From assembly GCA_019054805.1 (NCBI GenBank), contig JAHQIY010000006.1:2294001-2358000 (forward strand): a stretch of 64,000 bases of DNA. The letters run 5' to 3'. Below the pieces are notes generated by a model, which saw only the letters and a program-made list of their open reading frames with translations, ran no database searches and was not told where the DNA came from. Positions 9,446 to 22,600 of the stretch are shown here, one piece after another (position 1 is the first letter of the stretch; every line of letters begins with the position of its first letter). The translations under genes and the position numbers were made by a program. The DNA is from Brachionus manjavacas (Eukaryota > Rotifera > Eurotatoria > Ploima > Brachionidae).

Positions 9446-11490
9446 CATATTTGAAAATTCAAATAAAAATCTGCTTGAAATGCTAGCCTTGATATTTAAA
9501 GGCGATCAGTTTCTTTGGAATGTTAGTTATATTGGACAGAACATTAGTCTGTATGTTTTGAATAAGTTCTGTTCATCATTCTTTGTATAATGGGTTGTTA
9601 AATTAAAGTCTTAAAAGTTTGAATTATCTTTTATAGAACCTAAATACATAAATAATTAAATAATTGAAAAATCTAAAAATGTTTAAAGAATTTATTTGGA
9701 TATCACGTCATTTGACAGGTGAATTGATTCATTGCATTTTTTTTCCCAGAAATAGGTTCAAGAGTTTTTGTTTTTGAATTTGGCACATTTGCGTCTTGAT
9801 TCACTGCACAATCTTCACCATTTTCGCAGGCGTAGTTTTTTATGATTGACCTCTTTTACGTTTTTGACCTTATTCTAAAGATTTGGCTTGGAGAGGTACT
9901 TTTCAGATATTGAGCCTTCTGGATTACAAAAGAAGTTTTTTAGCGAGAATTTACAAGTACAACTACTTTTTATTTTTTTAAATAAGAAAAATAAAGACCT
10001 AGATAAATTGATCATGTTGTCACAAAAATGTTTGCAATAAATTTTGTCAATTCATCTAAATTGATTTTGGAAGTGGCAAAGTAAACAAAGAATCTAAATA
10101 ATTAAGCTTAACAACTTTTTTTCAATAATACTCCATTGATGAGCAATTGTAAATTCTTCTTGTTTAATAGCTAGTTTAGTGTAAAACTTTTTATAATTTA
10201 AATAATTTGGTTTCTAAATCTAGAAAATTGATCAACTATTTTAATTTTTATATCGCCATTCTTTCACGATTTCTAAGGCTTTGTGGAAAAAAATTTGAAG
10301 TAAGAAAAAATAATTTGAATAAAAATGAGCATATTTTCTGATAAAAAAATTGTTTGCTGGTAAAAAGACAAATTAGCTGAAAAAATAATTTGGCTAAAAA
10401 AAAAGAAACTTAGGTCATTTTATGGCTTCTTTTTTAAGTTAAAATCCTCAAAACAACTCAATTCTTCTTTTTTTTGAGATACTCGACATTAATCATCTTT
10501 TTCTAAGTTTGAGTTAAATGAATAGCCTTGAATTTGAATTTTTATTTAAAACAATTTTTACTCCTGATTGACGAACTTCAATTTATCCAATTTTTTTAAA
10601 TAGAATAATTATTTCATAGAACTGTTTTCACAAAAAAATTTGTTTTAAAAAATATTATATTGTCTAGGATTTTTTTTCATGATAATAATCTCTTGTAATT
10701 TAAGTCTTTAATACAAGAAAAAATTAAACATTACCAACTGTCCAGTATGCTCGTAAGTGCGCAAAGAAAATTCAAAATAAATTTGTTTAAGAAAAATAAT
10801 CCTGCAATTTTTCAAAAAGTTCCCTCTTTTCAAATGAATGATAATATTTATTAATATTAAAGGCATGTCGATAATTTTGGCACACATCTTTGAAAAATAA
10901 TGCGGTTCAATTCTTATTATTTAATTCTTATCTTAGGTCTTCTTGATTCCACCTTAGATCTTTTCATGGCAAGTCAGTCCCAATAGTTCGAATTTTGAAT
11001 TTCTAAAAAAAAACTGTCCTTGAATTTCTGCAGAAAACTGCACATATCAATAAAACCGATATCAAATTTGAAATTCTTGCAAAAAACTGCTAAAAAAAGC
11101 ATATTTGACTTTGAACAATTAATTCTGTTCAGGCATGTGCCCCAAAAGGGTGAATTTTAAGCAAAAAAAGACATGTAAGACAAAGGCATATTTTCTTTAT
11201 TCCAAGTCACAAATATTAATAAATTAGAAATAAGATTTATAAGTAGAAGAGCTATACATTTAAGAAAATGATAATAATATTTAAATATTCACCATAATAA
11301 AAATTCAAAGTTTTTACTAAAAACTTAAATTTATTCATTCAAAACCAATAATTTATAAAAAATATCTAATAATTTTGTCTTTTAAAAATATATGTGAAAA
11401 TTAAAAGAAATAAACTTGGCAGTTTATTCAGCAAGGCCATTTCTAGAAATTAAATAAAAATGTAAATTTTTTAATAGACCATTAAAATTA
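9446..11490. other. Gene-free AT-rich spacer
   Basis: Two kilobases of AT-rich DNA with frequent stops in all frames. No protein motif, tRNA-like fold or tandem array was recognised. The first few hundred bases may hold more of the decayed LINE seen at 9310. Confidence 0.45.
11423..11428 (-). promoter_or_regulatory. Poly(A) signal of the SAMHD1-like gene
   Basis: AATAAA on the minus strand 63 bp beyond the stop codon of the SAMHD1-like gene. Confidence 0.45.
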
Positions 11491-13430
11491 TTAATTAGAT
11501 ATTGTCATTAAATGCTCATCGATTATTTTCTCGAATGATTCCTTTAAGCGATTTCTTAAATCTGAATTGCTCAAAATGTTTAAATTCTTAACAAACAGAA
11601 TTAATTTAGCTTCTTGAAAATTTTGTGGCTTCATTTTTGAGTTAAAGTCCTAAAAATAATTCAATTTTAATGGCTTCAATATCAAATAGTAAAATAAAAA
11701 TTACGTCAATTAATTCCTTTTTCACGATTTGGAATTTTTTGTCAAAGAACTCAAGATTTTCCAGAGGATCATTATGCTTGCTGCCAAAGTTTATCTTTGA
11801 TTCCTATTTTAATTCAATTTTAATACATTGAAAAACAAAAAAGCTAATAACTCTCTTACTATAATGCAGATATCATCTTTAGAAATACCTACATCCTCAA
11901 TTAAGTGATTTTTTATATTTTCTTTTTTCCATTCGGCCTCATTAGTTAAATCAATAATTTTTTTTGATATTTCTTTATACAATTTTCGCTTATCGAGTCT
12001 ATCAATTAAATCTTTAGCTCGTTGAATTTTGTTTTGTAAATTTCCATCTTTAACAAATTTACTAAAACTTCTTTGAGCAATGCATAATATTCTATCATCC
12101 AAATCCAAATAACTATCAAGACCCTCTTGTGTGTTTATTTTTGACAAAGTTTTATAGATCTCAAATACGTCATCTCTAAAAAAAAATTAATTTTGTTAAT
12201 AAAGAAAAATGTTAAATAATTTTTTACAGTTCATAAAGAATATCAATCACCATTTCTTTAACACCGGTTGCCTTGGGTAATTGGTAAGCTCTTCTGTGTA
12301 AGTCTTCTCTTGTACGAAACATTTCGTAAACATTTCTCAATTCTTTATCTCTTATACATATTTGGTTTAAAGTGTTATCTGGATTAATAACTCTTGATGA
12401 AAAAATAAGGCGTTTATAATCAAATGTATTATTAATTCCAAGATGAAGCGAATCTCTGGCAAAATAGTCCCATTTATCAACATCGATTTTGTTACGCACA
12501 TTAGAAACAATCTTCAATTTTTTTTTAATAGATAAAAAATTTTTTTAACTTCAATCTATTTTAAAATAATCACTTCGAATAGAAAAGATTTATCAATCGA
12601 AATGGCCAGTTTTTCTTCAAATTTATTTTTTAACTTTTCTATTTCATTTTCAATTCGAGCTTTTTGCGAACTATTTTCTTTTAAATTTTTTTGCAATTTT
12701 ATAATTTCCTTAAAATAAATATTAAATCAAAAATAAAAAAAAAAACTTTTTACATTTATAGAAGATGGAAAAATTAATTCTTTGATCAATTCTCTATATT
12801 TTTCTTTTAGTCCTTCTTGTTCAAAATCTTTTTTTAAATTACTGTAAATTCTATCAAATATTAACAAGGAAACATCTTCATGCTAAATGAAACCGATTTA
12901 ATACCAAAGTATAATACTGAATTTAAATTACAGCAAAAAAATTATTCGCATCTTTTTGATCACCGTTTGGATTATGTTTTTGGTAAATTTTTTTGGCCAG
13001 ATCTTCAAACAAATGAGAAAAAGGTCCATGTCCAAGATCGTGACACAAGCCAGCTATTTCAACACACAACGCTTCTTCTTTAGTTATTTTCAATTCGGGT
13101 TGATTTTTGTTAATTTGTTCAACAAATAATCTTGCCAAATAACTTGTCCTAATTTAATTTAAAATTAAAAAATAGCTTTAAATTATGTTTCATTACCCGA
13201 TTGAATGTTCAAAGCGATTATGAACAGCACAAGGATAAATATAGCATAGAGTTTCTAATTGTTTGATGTTTCTTAGTCGCTGAAACTCAGGAGTATCTAT
13301 GATTTTTACAATTAAAGACTTCAAATCTATCAAACCATGGACGGAATCTTTTATTATCTTAAAAATAAACAAGTTTATGTGTGTTTTTTAAAAAAGGTTT
13401 TTTAAAATTTACTTTATTATTTTGGCTCAT
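11491..13430 (-). CDS. SAMHD1-like HD-domain dNTP triphosphohydrolase
   Basis: I modelled nine exons joined by GT..AG introns of 45-62 bp: 13413-13430, 13197-13357, 12932-13148, 12754-12882, 12574-12708, 12228-12511, 11860-12175, 11705-11803 and 11491-11649. They total 1,518 bp, 505 residues, in one open frame. SAMHD1 enzymes cleave dNTPs to nucleosides and triphosphate and control dNTP pools. The metal-binding HD residues are all present: His57 (HNRFEHS), His96-Asp97 ([14 protein letters not shown]) and Asp232 ([12 protein letters not shown]). Other landmarks are [16 protein letters not shown] (about 25-40), the active-site FAHED at the exon 3/4 join (His133), and [11 protein letters not shown]. 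The start is MSQNNK, so the N-terminal SAM domain of human SAMHD1 (626 aa) is absent. The C-terminal region aligns with the human lobe ([10 protein letters not shown]). No disruption was found. Its exact dNTP or GTP regulation cannot be read from sequence. Confidence 0.9.
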
Positions 13431-14205
13431 TTTACCTAAAATCAAAATTAGTTACTAGAAAAAATTTTTTTTCTAAAAATAAATTACAAATTCTAGTTTA
13501 TGCTAATAAATGTAATCTTGTTCTTAAAATTTTAAATTTAAGGCAGCTAAGCAGTATAAAATTTATTTAATAATCAATTTTCGGTCTTCATTATGTTAGA
13601 TTTTTGCTCGATTCAACTATTAAAACTGCTTGATGACATTTTAAATTTTTTTGAATTTTTATTTGAGAAATAAAGTCCGATTCATATTAGACTTATACCG
13701 ACTTTCAGATTTAAATCAACTTCATGCTAAAAGTTGGTTAAAAAAATCATTAAGGTCACTTTGAATATTACTTGACCTTAAAAATAAGTCTCAAGAACGT
13801 TTACAAATCTTAACTCTAGAATTTTGTTAGACCTCTCTTGGATATTATTTTTAGATTCTTTTTGGGCTTGAATGATTAAGGTCTTAAGTTTAAAGTAGAT
13901 GACAATTTTTTTATTTTGCTCACAATTTCAAAAATTTAAAATTTCTCTTTTTAACAAAATTAAGTGATTTAATGTTTTTTAACTTTTGAGAAAAATTACT
14001 AGACATCTTTAAAACAGCTTTAAATTTTTAGTTGAATTTTTGAGAACAAATTGGAAGACTATATTATTTAAATTTAAAATACACAAAGTCCTATTTGAAG
14101 TCTGATGAAAGGACAAAAGTTCTTAGTTGAATAAAATTGTTTCTTTAATTTTTAAACAAAATTTTAAAATAATATTTCAATCATTTGGGGCTTTTTTTAC
14201 TCAAA
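13431..14205. other. Spacer upstream of the SAMHD1-like gene
   Basis: AT-rich DNA with no supported gene. It must hold the promoter of the SAMHD1-like gene, but no specific element is evident. It ends at the left edge of the large duplicated unit. Confidence 0.45.
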
Positions 14206-15112
14206 TTTTTAAAGAAAATGTGACTAAAAGAATCGGCTTTTTTTTGATAAATAATTTAGTAACCATAGAAAAAAAAATCCCTTTTTTTAATATTTTTAAC
14301 CAAAATTTTGTCAAATGCTTTGAATGATAAAACGAAAACTAATATTGTTGATTGCTTGTTTTAAAAGTGAACTATAGTATTCGTTAGGAGCCTATTCACA
14401 AGCAATGTTCAAAAGTTTGATTTTTTTCTCAAATGTAGATCATTCAGCTATTCAACTTTCGACAGCATTCTTAAATCCAAATAATAAATATTTCAATTAA
14501 ATAAAATTATCATTTAAAAAATGCTCAAATTAAAGCGTTTGAAGTATTAGAAATGGTCGACAAACAATACTTTAGATAAAAGAATTATTTTAGATTTTTT
14601 TAGAATAGTTTTCAATTGAGTAATAAAACAAATTTTAGAAAAAATTATAATTGAATTTAATTTTTTTTAATCTTGAAAATTTGTTAACCAAACCTTGCTT
14701 TAAAAATCTCCTGATATATACACATTTGTAATTTTTTTAATTTTTGTTAGGCAAACACTTCACTTTTCAATACTAGAATTAGCTTAGTTATCACTTTGCT
14801 TTATTCTGCATTTCGTGGCGATTAGAAAAAAAATGAGCAAAAAAAATTTAAAGATATTAATTTGGCTATCGATCCCTTGTTAAAATCGATTAATTTTAAA
14901 ACCATGCAATTTTTAAATAATTTTTTGTATTTAATGCAGCCTCAAATTCCGAAAAATCTAAGTTATCATCAGATTAAAAACCAAAAATCCTTCATTAATG
15001 CTGCATCAAAAATTAAAATTTGAATTAAAAATTTCATCATGAAATTGTCGATTTTTTGGTTTTTGGTGCTGCATAAAAAATCGAAATTTAAAATTATTTT
15101 AATAATAATAAT
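14206..15112. other. Spacer with TGCAGC-flanked repeat sequence
   Basis: No gene. From about 14930 there are scattered inverted and direct copies of a TGCAGC/GCTGCA core with A/T-rich arms (ATGCAGCCTCAAATTCCG near 14934 and GGTGCTGCATAAAA near 15065). These look like the left part of an old inverted-repeat element interrupted by the next LINE. Confidence 0.4.
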
Positions 15113-15634
15113 AATATATATAAGCTACAGCAAGACTAGCTTGCGGAGATGACCTACTAGGAGGTGACCTATGGTAGCTCCTTGCACATAACACATAGAA
15201 AGTACTGAAAAAAGAAATCCTGTTTAAAATTTTTAGGTCAAAGTAAGAGTTAAGATTCTCGATAGAAAAAGCTGTAAGAGAAAAATTTTATATATAAATG
15301 TTCATCTTCAGGATTGTTGACTAGACCGGAATGCATCGTATCCATTCTTGAACTTGTTGACGGAGTCGGCGTCTGTCACTGTAACTGGCAAGGCGTTCCA
15401 CTCGTTGACTTTCCTGTTGGTGAATGTGTTTGCCCGTTGTAGACATTTGGTGGAAGCCTGGCCGGACAATCTACTTGCATGACCTCTGATACCTCTGGCG
15501 GGTCCGGGTTGGGATAGTGAACTTGCGGGAACCGGGGGTTCACCCAGCTCACTTCGTTGATGCCTTTGGTGAGTTTGAACATCTGTATCAGGTCTCCACG
15601 AACACGGCGCTCATTAAGGGGAGTTAGTCTAATT
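15113..15634 (-). mobile_element. 5'-truncated LINE fragment with RT C-terminus (unit 1)
   Basis: The minus strand reads LTPLNERRVRGDLIQMFKL at about 15575-15630 and FTNRKVNEWNALPVTVTDAD at about 15365-15425, a typical C-terminal end of CR1/L2-like reverse transcriptases. About 190 bp of 3' UTR follow, ending in a TAT-repeat microsatellite tail at 15105-15120. It is GC-rich against the AT-rich surroundings. In this copy a G run (five G) shifts the frame near 15540; the second unit has six G and reads through. The 5' end is truncated at about 15634, as is usual for target-primed insertion. Confidence 0.75.
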
Positions 15635-16561
15635 TAAATTTATTTTTAATTTTTATTTTTATTAAAAATTTAAATCTAAATTTTTGATGATTTTTGATGT
15701 CAAATTTTCAAGCACTAAGATCTTCTCCTAAATATGATAAACTTAACAGAAAAAATGTGATTATTTTATGATGAAGATTTGGTGAAAAGACTGATCACCA
15801 AATTGATGATCACACAATATATTAAATTCAAGTTGAAATTTTAAATGCAGCCCTAATTTTAGATTTTTGAATTTTCGAAATTTGATGCCGCGTTATATAT
15901 TAAAAATTCAAAATTGCATAGTGATTAATAGATTTTAACATGGGATCACTTAGGAATGCATAGAAACTTTGGTATTTGACTTTTGGTGCACACAACTCTT
16001 CGCAAGGCTTTAATTATTTTTAATTATTCGCCTTTAGTTAAAAAACCAAAAAAATTATTTAAAAATGAATATTTCTAAATTTTTGGAACATTTTTCATCA
16101 TTGAAAATTTTTATCATCATATTTAAAATTATTCAAGTCGCAAAATTAAATTAAAAAGTGTTATAAAAAGTTTCCAAAAAAGTTGAAAAATAAAGATATA
16201 AAAAAAAGAAATTAAAAAATGAAGTAACACGTTTAAAGTCCTATTTTCATTTCGTTATAGCTAATAAAAACAACGCTTAATAAAAAAATTCTCTGTTCAA
16301 ATCAAAAATTTTTGAATCATTTTTTTCATCTTTTGAACGATTAAAAAAAAGAAGTTTTTTAATGACATAGTGCTACTAAACATAATAACAGAAGAATTTC
16401 AATTACTAAATCTATTTTAAAGCAGAAAATTTTTTCTCAATTGAAAAATAAAAGCTTGAAATCTTTCAAATTTTAAAGTTGAAGACAGGGACCAAGACGT
16501 TCGGGATTCTTGCATTTAAAATGATCGTTTAAAAATGTTAAATTTTTCAGTGGAACAATTT
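15635..16561. other. Spacer downstream of the NO VEIN-like gene
   Basis: AT-rich, no gene. AAATGCAGCCC near 15840 and GATGCCGCG near 15880 echo the repeat cores left of the LINE, so the LINE probably split an older repeat. Confidence 0.4.
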
Positions 16562-16567
16562 TTTATT
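16562..16567 (-). promoter_or_regulatory. Poly(A) signal of the NO VEIN-like gene (unit 1)
   Basis: Minus-strand AATAAA, with an overlapping second copy four bases away, about 85 bp past the stop codon. Confidence 0.45.
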
Positions 16568-16650
16568 TATTATAGAAAAAATAATTTAATTATTTTAAAA
16601 ACAAGTTTTAGCTATAAAAGATTAAATTAATTATAAGATTTTTAAAGATT

Positions 16651-19600
16651 TTAAAACATGCTATTTGAATTTTGCCAATATTGATCATAATATTTTGCAT
16701 TATTATTATGTTGTTTTTTATTTCTATTGTCTTCATTTGCCCTGAAGTTGGCATGATTGGTCTCGTGGTAATTAGCTCTATTTATCTGCCTTGGCTTGTA
16801 ATTTGGATTAAAATTTCTACTCTGACTGTAACTGTTGTTAGATGTATGACATGAATTGTTATTTTCAAAATTAATTTCTAGATTTTTGGGCATATATTTG
16901 GCTAAATACGACTCAGGGCTAACATTTATAATAGAATCGTTTTTGGTCCAGTCGATCCTCATGGCGATCCGTGTTTTCTCCGGATTTGAAGTCCACTCAA
17001 CAACAACAAGAACATACCTTTGGTTATTTCGTCTGCTTTCATTAAGCATTCTGATCTCTTCTTTTTTATTTATTTCATTGATGCTTAAGTGAAAATTTCC
17101 ATCCCACTCTCTTTCGGTACCTTTTACCTCAATAAAACACAAATTCGACTCTGTGTTGGAGCCATACGAAAAACTAAATAAATTTTTATGATCCAAAATA
17201 TAAAAATCGTATCCTAGACTATCATTATAAGAATACAAATTTGATGGATAGACAAAATTTCTGGCCGAAGATACCCAATTTTCATATTCATTAAACTCAT
17301 TTCCGTATTCTCTTTTCAAATAGCAGCAAATAAAGTGCTCAGCTCTGATAGAGCAAGCTTTCTGTTTTTCGTAGTTAACTTCAATATTTTCCGTATTAAA
17401 AATTTGTTTTGTCACAGTTTGGTTAGTTATTTTGCCATTTATTCTAACTTTTTCTGGCACCAAATCCAATTTTCTCATGTAGCATTCATGGTCTGACAAA
17501 AAATCATTTTTAACAAATTTCATAAAATTTTCCACATTCGAATTTGAAGTAAAAATGACTTCACTAATTTTTGAGCTATCAAAATCATCATCAGCAAACA
17601 CAATTTCATTAAGATTAAATTGAGTACTTGGTGAACAAGAATGATCCCATGCTTTCCAGTTTGATCGGTTCAGCGAAGACTTAGAAATACCACTGATGTA
17701 TTCTTTTGACTGTGAAATTAATGAAGTATCGGATTTATTAGGATCTAAAGATTTCAGGAGAGTTTTCAAAGCTGAACTAAGAATGCTGGCCAAATTTGCG
17801 CCCGTGTACTCATTACAAGCAATATAAACCCATTCTTTTAAATAAAGCAAATTTGATGCTATTGTAGGCAATGGAGGATTCATGTTCATATTTTTTAAGC
17901 TGAATCCGAATAGGCATATAATTCGCTTTGGCAACTTGGATATTCGGAATCCCGGAAGCCTGACGAAACGCTTGGGTTATAAAGTAATTTGTTTCCTCAA
18001 TATTGCTATTTGTGTGCTGGAGATGTAGAACCATGTGCTTGGTCAAATATTCGCCATTTATTAGGCCAAATACAAACGGACACTTTTTGAATATTAGTTG
18101 ATTTAAAAATATAAAGTCTGGTAGCTTTTGAATCAAAATTTTCAAAAAATCACTTTGAAAACAAACACTAAGTGTATTGAGTCCGCATTCGGATCGTGAA
18201 TAAACATGATTATCATAAGTTACTATTGGTATTGATAATGGACCATATTTAGCTTCTAAATGTGATTTTTTTGTTTGCACCAGAGCCACAATAGACTCTC
18301 TTTTGTCCATGTCAATGAAATTACTGTCAATGGCATCAGCTTTAATTTTAAATTCATTTAATTTATTTAAAGATAGTTTAATTAATTACTGACGATGTGA
18401 ATTTTGAAACAAAAGAACGGTACAAAAGATAAAAATCGAAAATTTTTTTGTGATTTTAAAATTGTATAAAATTTCTAAAAAGAAACTTATTTTAGTTGTT
18501 ATTAATTTATGATCAGCTTATTCATTACAGAACAAGTTTTAATAATAACAAGGTTTTACCTGTTGCTCCGCTGCCAGAATAAAAAAATAAAAGAAAAAGA
18601 ATTAGTATTTTTTATTTAATTTATTGATATATTTTATTTATTATATTGAAAAATTCGTATCAAAAATTGATTTTAAAAAATTTTTTCATAAGTGTTGATT
18701 AAATGATTTAATGAATATTTCTGTACAGTATGTTACAAAAAGTTAGAATCAAACATTTTTTTTCTATTTGATTGTTTTGGCTATTTCTCTTTCAGACTTT
18801 GTCTGATTTTTCAAAAAACATGCGATTTGCCATCTATGTTGATAAGTTATTTTATTTTTTTCCACTTTTTCTCTATTTTGTCAGATTTTTAGGTAGTCTT
18901 ACTTTAAAAAAGCTATTATTTGAAAAAAATTCATAGTTAACGATTTTTTTAATTTCAAAAAAACGATATTTTTATTTTTTTCAACTTGATTCTAACTTTT
19001 TGTGACATACTGTACAAACAACATTTATTGTAAGAAAAACTTGAATGAATGAATTTCAATGAATTTAATTGTTTTTTTCTTTTCTAGATTTTTTAATTGA
19101 AATTAATTTTTAAGTTGTAAAAAAATTAATAAATATTATGTAATCTAAAAAAATGGATTAAGGCAATTATAAAAGCACTATATTCAAATATTAAAGTTAG
19201 TTATCGTAAATATATGCATGTAAATTTTACTTTTTTTCACACATTGGGTTTTAAATATTTAGATTCTAATAAATACGGTAGCTTTATTATGGCAGCTAAA
19301 TATGGTTCCTCAAGAAACTACGCTATAGTAGACAGAGAACAACATGATATGAAAAATATATATAAACATGCAGCAAGATACAAGGAATTAGATAAATTAG
19401 AAATGTAATCGTATAAGCTTTAATTTTGATTCAATTTTAATTTTATGGATTGTTATTTTTTTCTAAAATTGACATTGTCTTATTTTTTTAATTTAATTTT
19501 ATATAGAATTATGATTAAAATGATAATTCATCATTATTTTTCACTCAAAATAGATTGCTATAAAAGATCGATTTTTTCATTTTATTACTTATTTGAAATT

Positions 19601-22600
19601 AAAAATTTTAATTTAATTTTGAATTGTGGATACATATAACTTTACAAAAAATGAGTTAATACATTTAAATTTAAAAATTGATTTCATCAATGGATCGAGA
19701 AAATATATTTTTTAATTTTTTTAAATCTACATGACATGTTAAGTTCGTCATATTAAAATTATTTAAACTAATTCAAAGATAAATTTGAGTATCTAAAGAT
19801 GAACTCTTTAAATTGAAATGATATTTTTCAATTGATCATCAATTTCAAAAAGTTGAAAATTTAACTAGAGTTTAATAAATAATTTAATTATTATGAAAAA
19901 AAAGTATAGAAGTAAGAATCTAATGGATTTTTTAAAAATTGAAAAATATGGAAAAATTTTAATCAAATAATAAAGATAAAACAGAGACAATAAATAAATA
20001 TGTTATAATTACCTTTAAATTCATCGTCGGACCTTAGAATCATTTCAATTGTAAAAAACATTTGATAAAAATCTTGAAAACCATGGCTTGTTAGACGATT
20101 AATCATTGATTTATTATAAAACAAATTGCAATCAGTGATCATTTTGTTTAAACATTTTAAACAATCTAACAAGCAGGCCTTAACTTTTGCACCAAATGAA
20201 ACTAAAATGGACTCAATCGGTTTAAATGCTGAATTTTTTTCATAATTGATGAGACCTTTTTTCAAATATTTGCAAATAAGTTCCACACCAGGCGTGGAAT
20301 CACAGCAGTACAAGTCGGATATTTTGCATTTTTGGCCATTTTCTAAAATTATCAATTCCAAATCCGAAATAGACTCCGTGTCATGATGGGACTTTAAATT
20401 TAAGAACCAATTAATGAATAAATTGGGATCATTAATTTCATTTTCAACTAAATTACTCAACACCTTGACACAATTGGTAAAATTGAGTGCAGTCGTTACT
20501 CCCATTCTTTGCGCTATTTGAAACATGGACACCGAAATGTCGATTGAGGGCAAACATCCGTCATACACACTAGACGCACAAGTCTTGCCCAAAAGAGTCA
20601 CAAAATTTTCGTCACACAAATATCTGGTTTTAACTGGCAACCTGAGTAGAAAGTCCTTAATTTTGTGACCTTCAATTAAATCTAGAATTCGGTTCAAGTA
20701 GATCATATCATTGGTTGTGTAAAGGCTAAATCCATTGAATAGTTGGTCAATTTTGTTTTCTTCCATGTCCAGTTTGGGAAATTTGCATTGTTGCTTGATG
20801 AAAAATAATTCCCACTCAAGACTCTCTTCTCTAAAATCTATAAGATCAAAACATGAGGTAAGACATGACAAGTCATAGTTTGCCAATCGAGACAAATGGC
20901 ATTTGTGAATCGGACGCAATTTACCACAGCTAGTAGGCACGAACAAGATCATTTTTTCATCGGCATAATTTTGTTTGATAAACTCCAAGTCTTGCCAAAT
21001 TAAATTCAAAGAACCTAGATCCTTGTTTTCTAAGTGCAAATTTTTAATATAATTTTTTAAGTAACCTTTCGAAATTTTTGCTATTTTGAGTTTTTGGCAT
21101 AGAAAATTTCGCTCAGCTAACGATTTGTAATCAACAAGAGTTAAACTGTCCCTCCATGAATTCAATTGTTTCAAATCGTCCTTTAATAAGTAAAATTTGT
21201 TTTTCTCAATTAAAGATTTTCTTTGATTTTCAATCAGGAATATGTTCGATTTAAAGCATTTGTCTTTTATTCTATCATCAAAATTTAAATTAATCAAACG
21301 ATAGAAATTAATCCACCATTCGTCATCAAGTTCTTGGCATTCACAATTGCTCAAATGGTCCAAAACGGTGCTCAAAGTAATTCTGCCAAATCCATAATAC
21401 TCATAGTCGATTCCTGTTTCATTCGGGTTGATTAATTTAATGCCATAGTAATTCAAAAATTTTTCACTGAGCAAACATCTCAAATCTTCATTAAACACAT
21501 AGGTTTTGATATTTTTATCAAAATTTAAATTTTCACAAATTAAACTACGCAGGCCACATTTTAAATCATTTACAAATTGCTTCCAAAAATCGCTCAATAA
21601 ATCAAAATTTTTCGGAATATATTCTAGGATATTTTTCTTCAGACTTGCTTCATTGCTCACTATTTGAACAAAACTCAGCTATTTTATCGCGATAAAATAC
21701 ATTGAGTTTAGAATTTAAATTTATAGACTCTCTGTTAGTTACCAATATCCAGTCAGCATTAATTATAAAATTAAAATTTAGATCACAAACAGGCAAGAAG
21801 GCGAAAATTTTTGCGCATTTTTTCGACTCAGGAAACCCGATGGTTATTTCGCTCTGGCTACTTTGCAGCTCCTCTAATCCGACTAGATGGTCTGGTATTT
21901 GAATTTTTTTTCTAAAAATTTTTACTCTATTTTCAGTACTGTCAATGCGCAAAATTTTCTCTGAATGGTCATAGCCAAAGTTTTGCTCCAAGTTACCCGA
22001 TTCAAAGCACTCTATTACTGTTTCACTTTGTTTGATTTTATTTTCTATAGTCATTTTTTTATTTTGTTTGTAAATAAAAGTATATTAGGATCAATATTTT
22101 TGTGAATATCTGAAAAGTATTTTTCATTTTTTTCATCTCCGTGATTGTATTTTAGTGCTTCTCTTAGAGGTAAATAGATAAAAGTGGTCGATAGTGAATC
22201 ACGTGACATAAAATTTGCCAAAGTATCAGGAATTTTTTGTACATAGTGTGGTGTGATAAATGATATTTCATCTTTTTCTTTGCGGAACTCAAACTGCCAT
22301 TGCTTGGAAACAATTACTGGGTTGTCACTACACAAAAATACACTCTTGAAACCAAGACCTTTGTGTCCAATGTGTTTTCCTTTTTGTTTAGAAGACTCCG
22401 AGCAACTGCAAATGGACTTGACATCTTTTGCCTTGAAGCCTTTTTCATTGTTACAAAATATCAAATAGTCCCTATCGATTATTAATTTAATAAACCAGGG
22501 TTTGTTTGCACAATCGTATTCTGTGTCTTCAAAGTTCTGAATGATTTCGGACAAAAATTGAAACGGAGAAGTGTACAAATTGATGCTCAAATGTTTTAGG

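Noticed and set aside
14127..14327. 66-codon plus-strand frame crossing the left edge of the duplicated unit.
   Set aside because: Composition is F/I/N/K throughout, as expected for chance frames in AT-rich DNA, and no motif or splice context was found.
17813..18310. A separate 165-codon gene at the 5' side of exon 2 in unit 1.
   Set aside because: It is the first part of exon 2 ended by a two-base run-length difference near 17838; unit 2 reads on into the DUF3883 domain.
18552..18575. Walker A-like GSGATGKT on the minus strand in the NO VEIN-like intron, also readable as a CAG acceptor followed by an 11-base exon and GTAAAA donor.
   Set aside because: The frame around it is a short hydrophobic stretch with a stop 18 codons further on and no other ATPase motif. 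Used as a microexon it would put the following exon out of phase.
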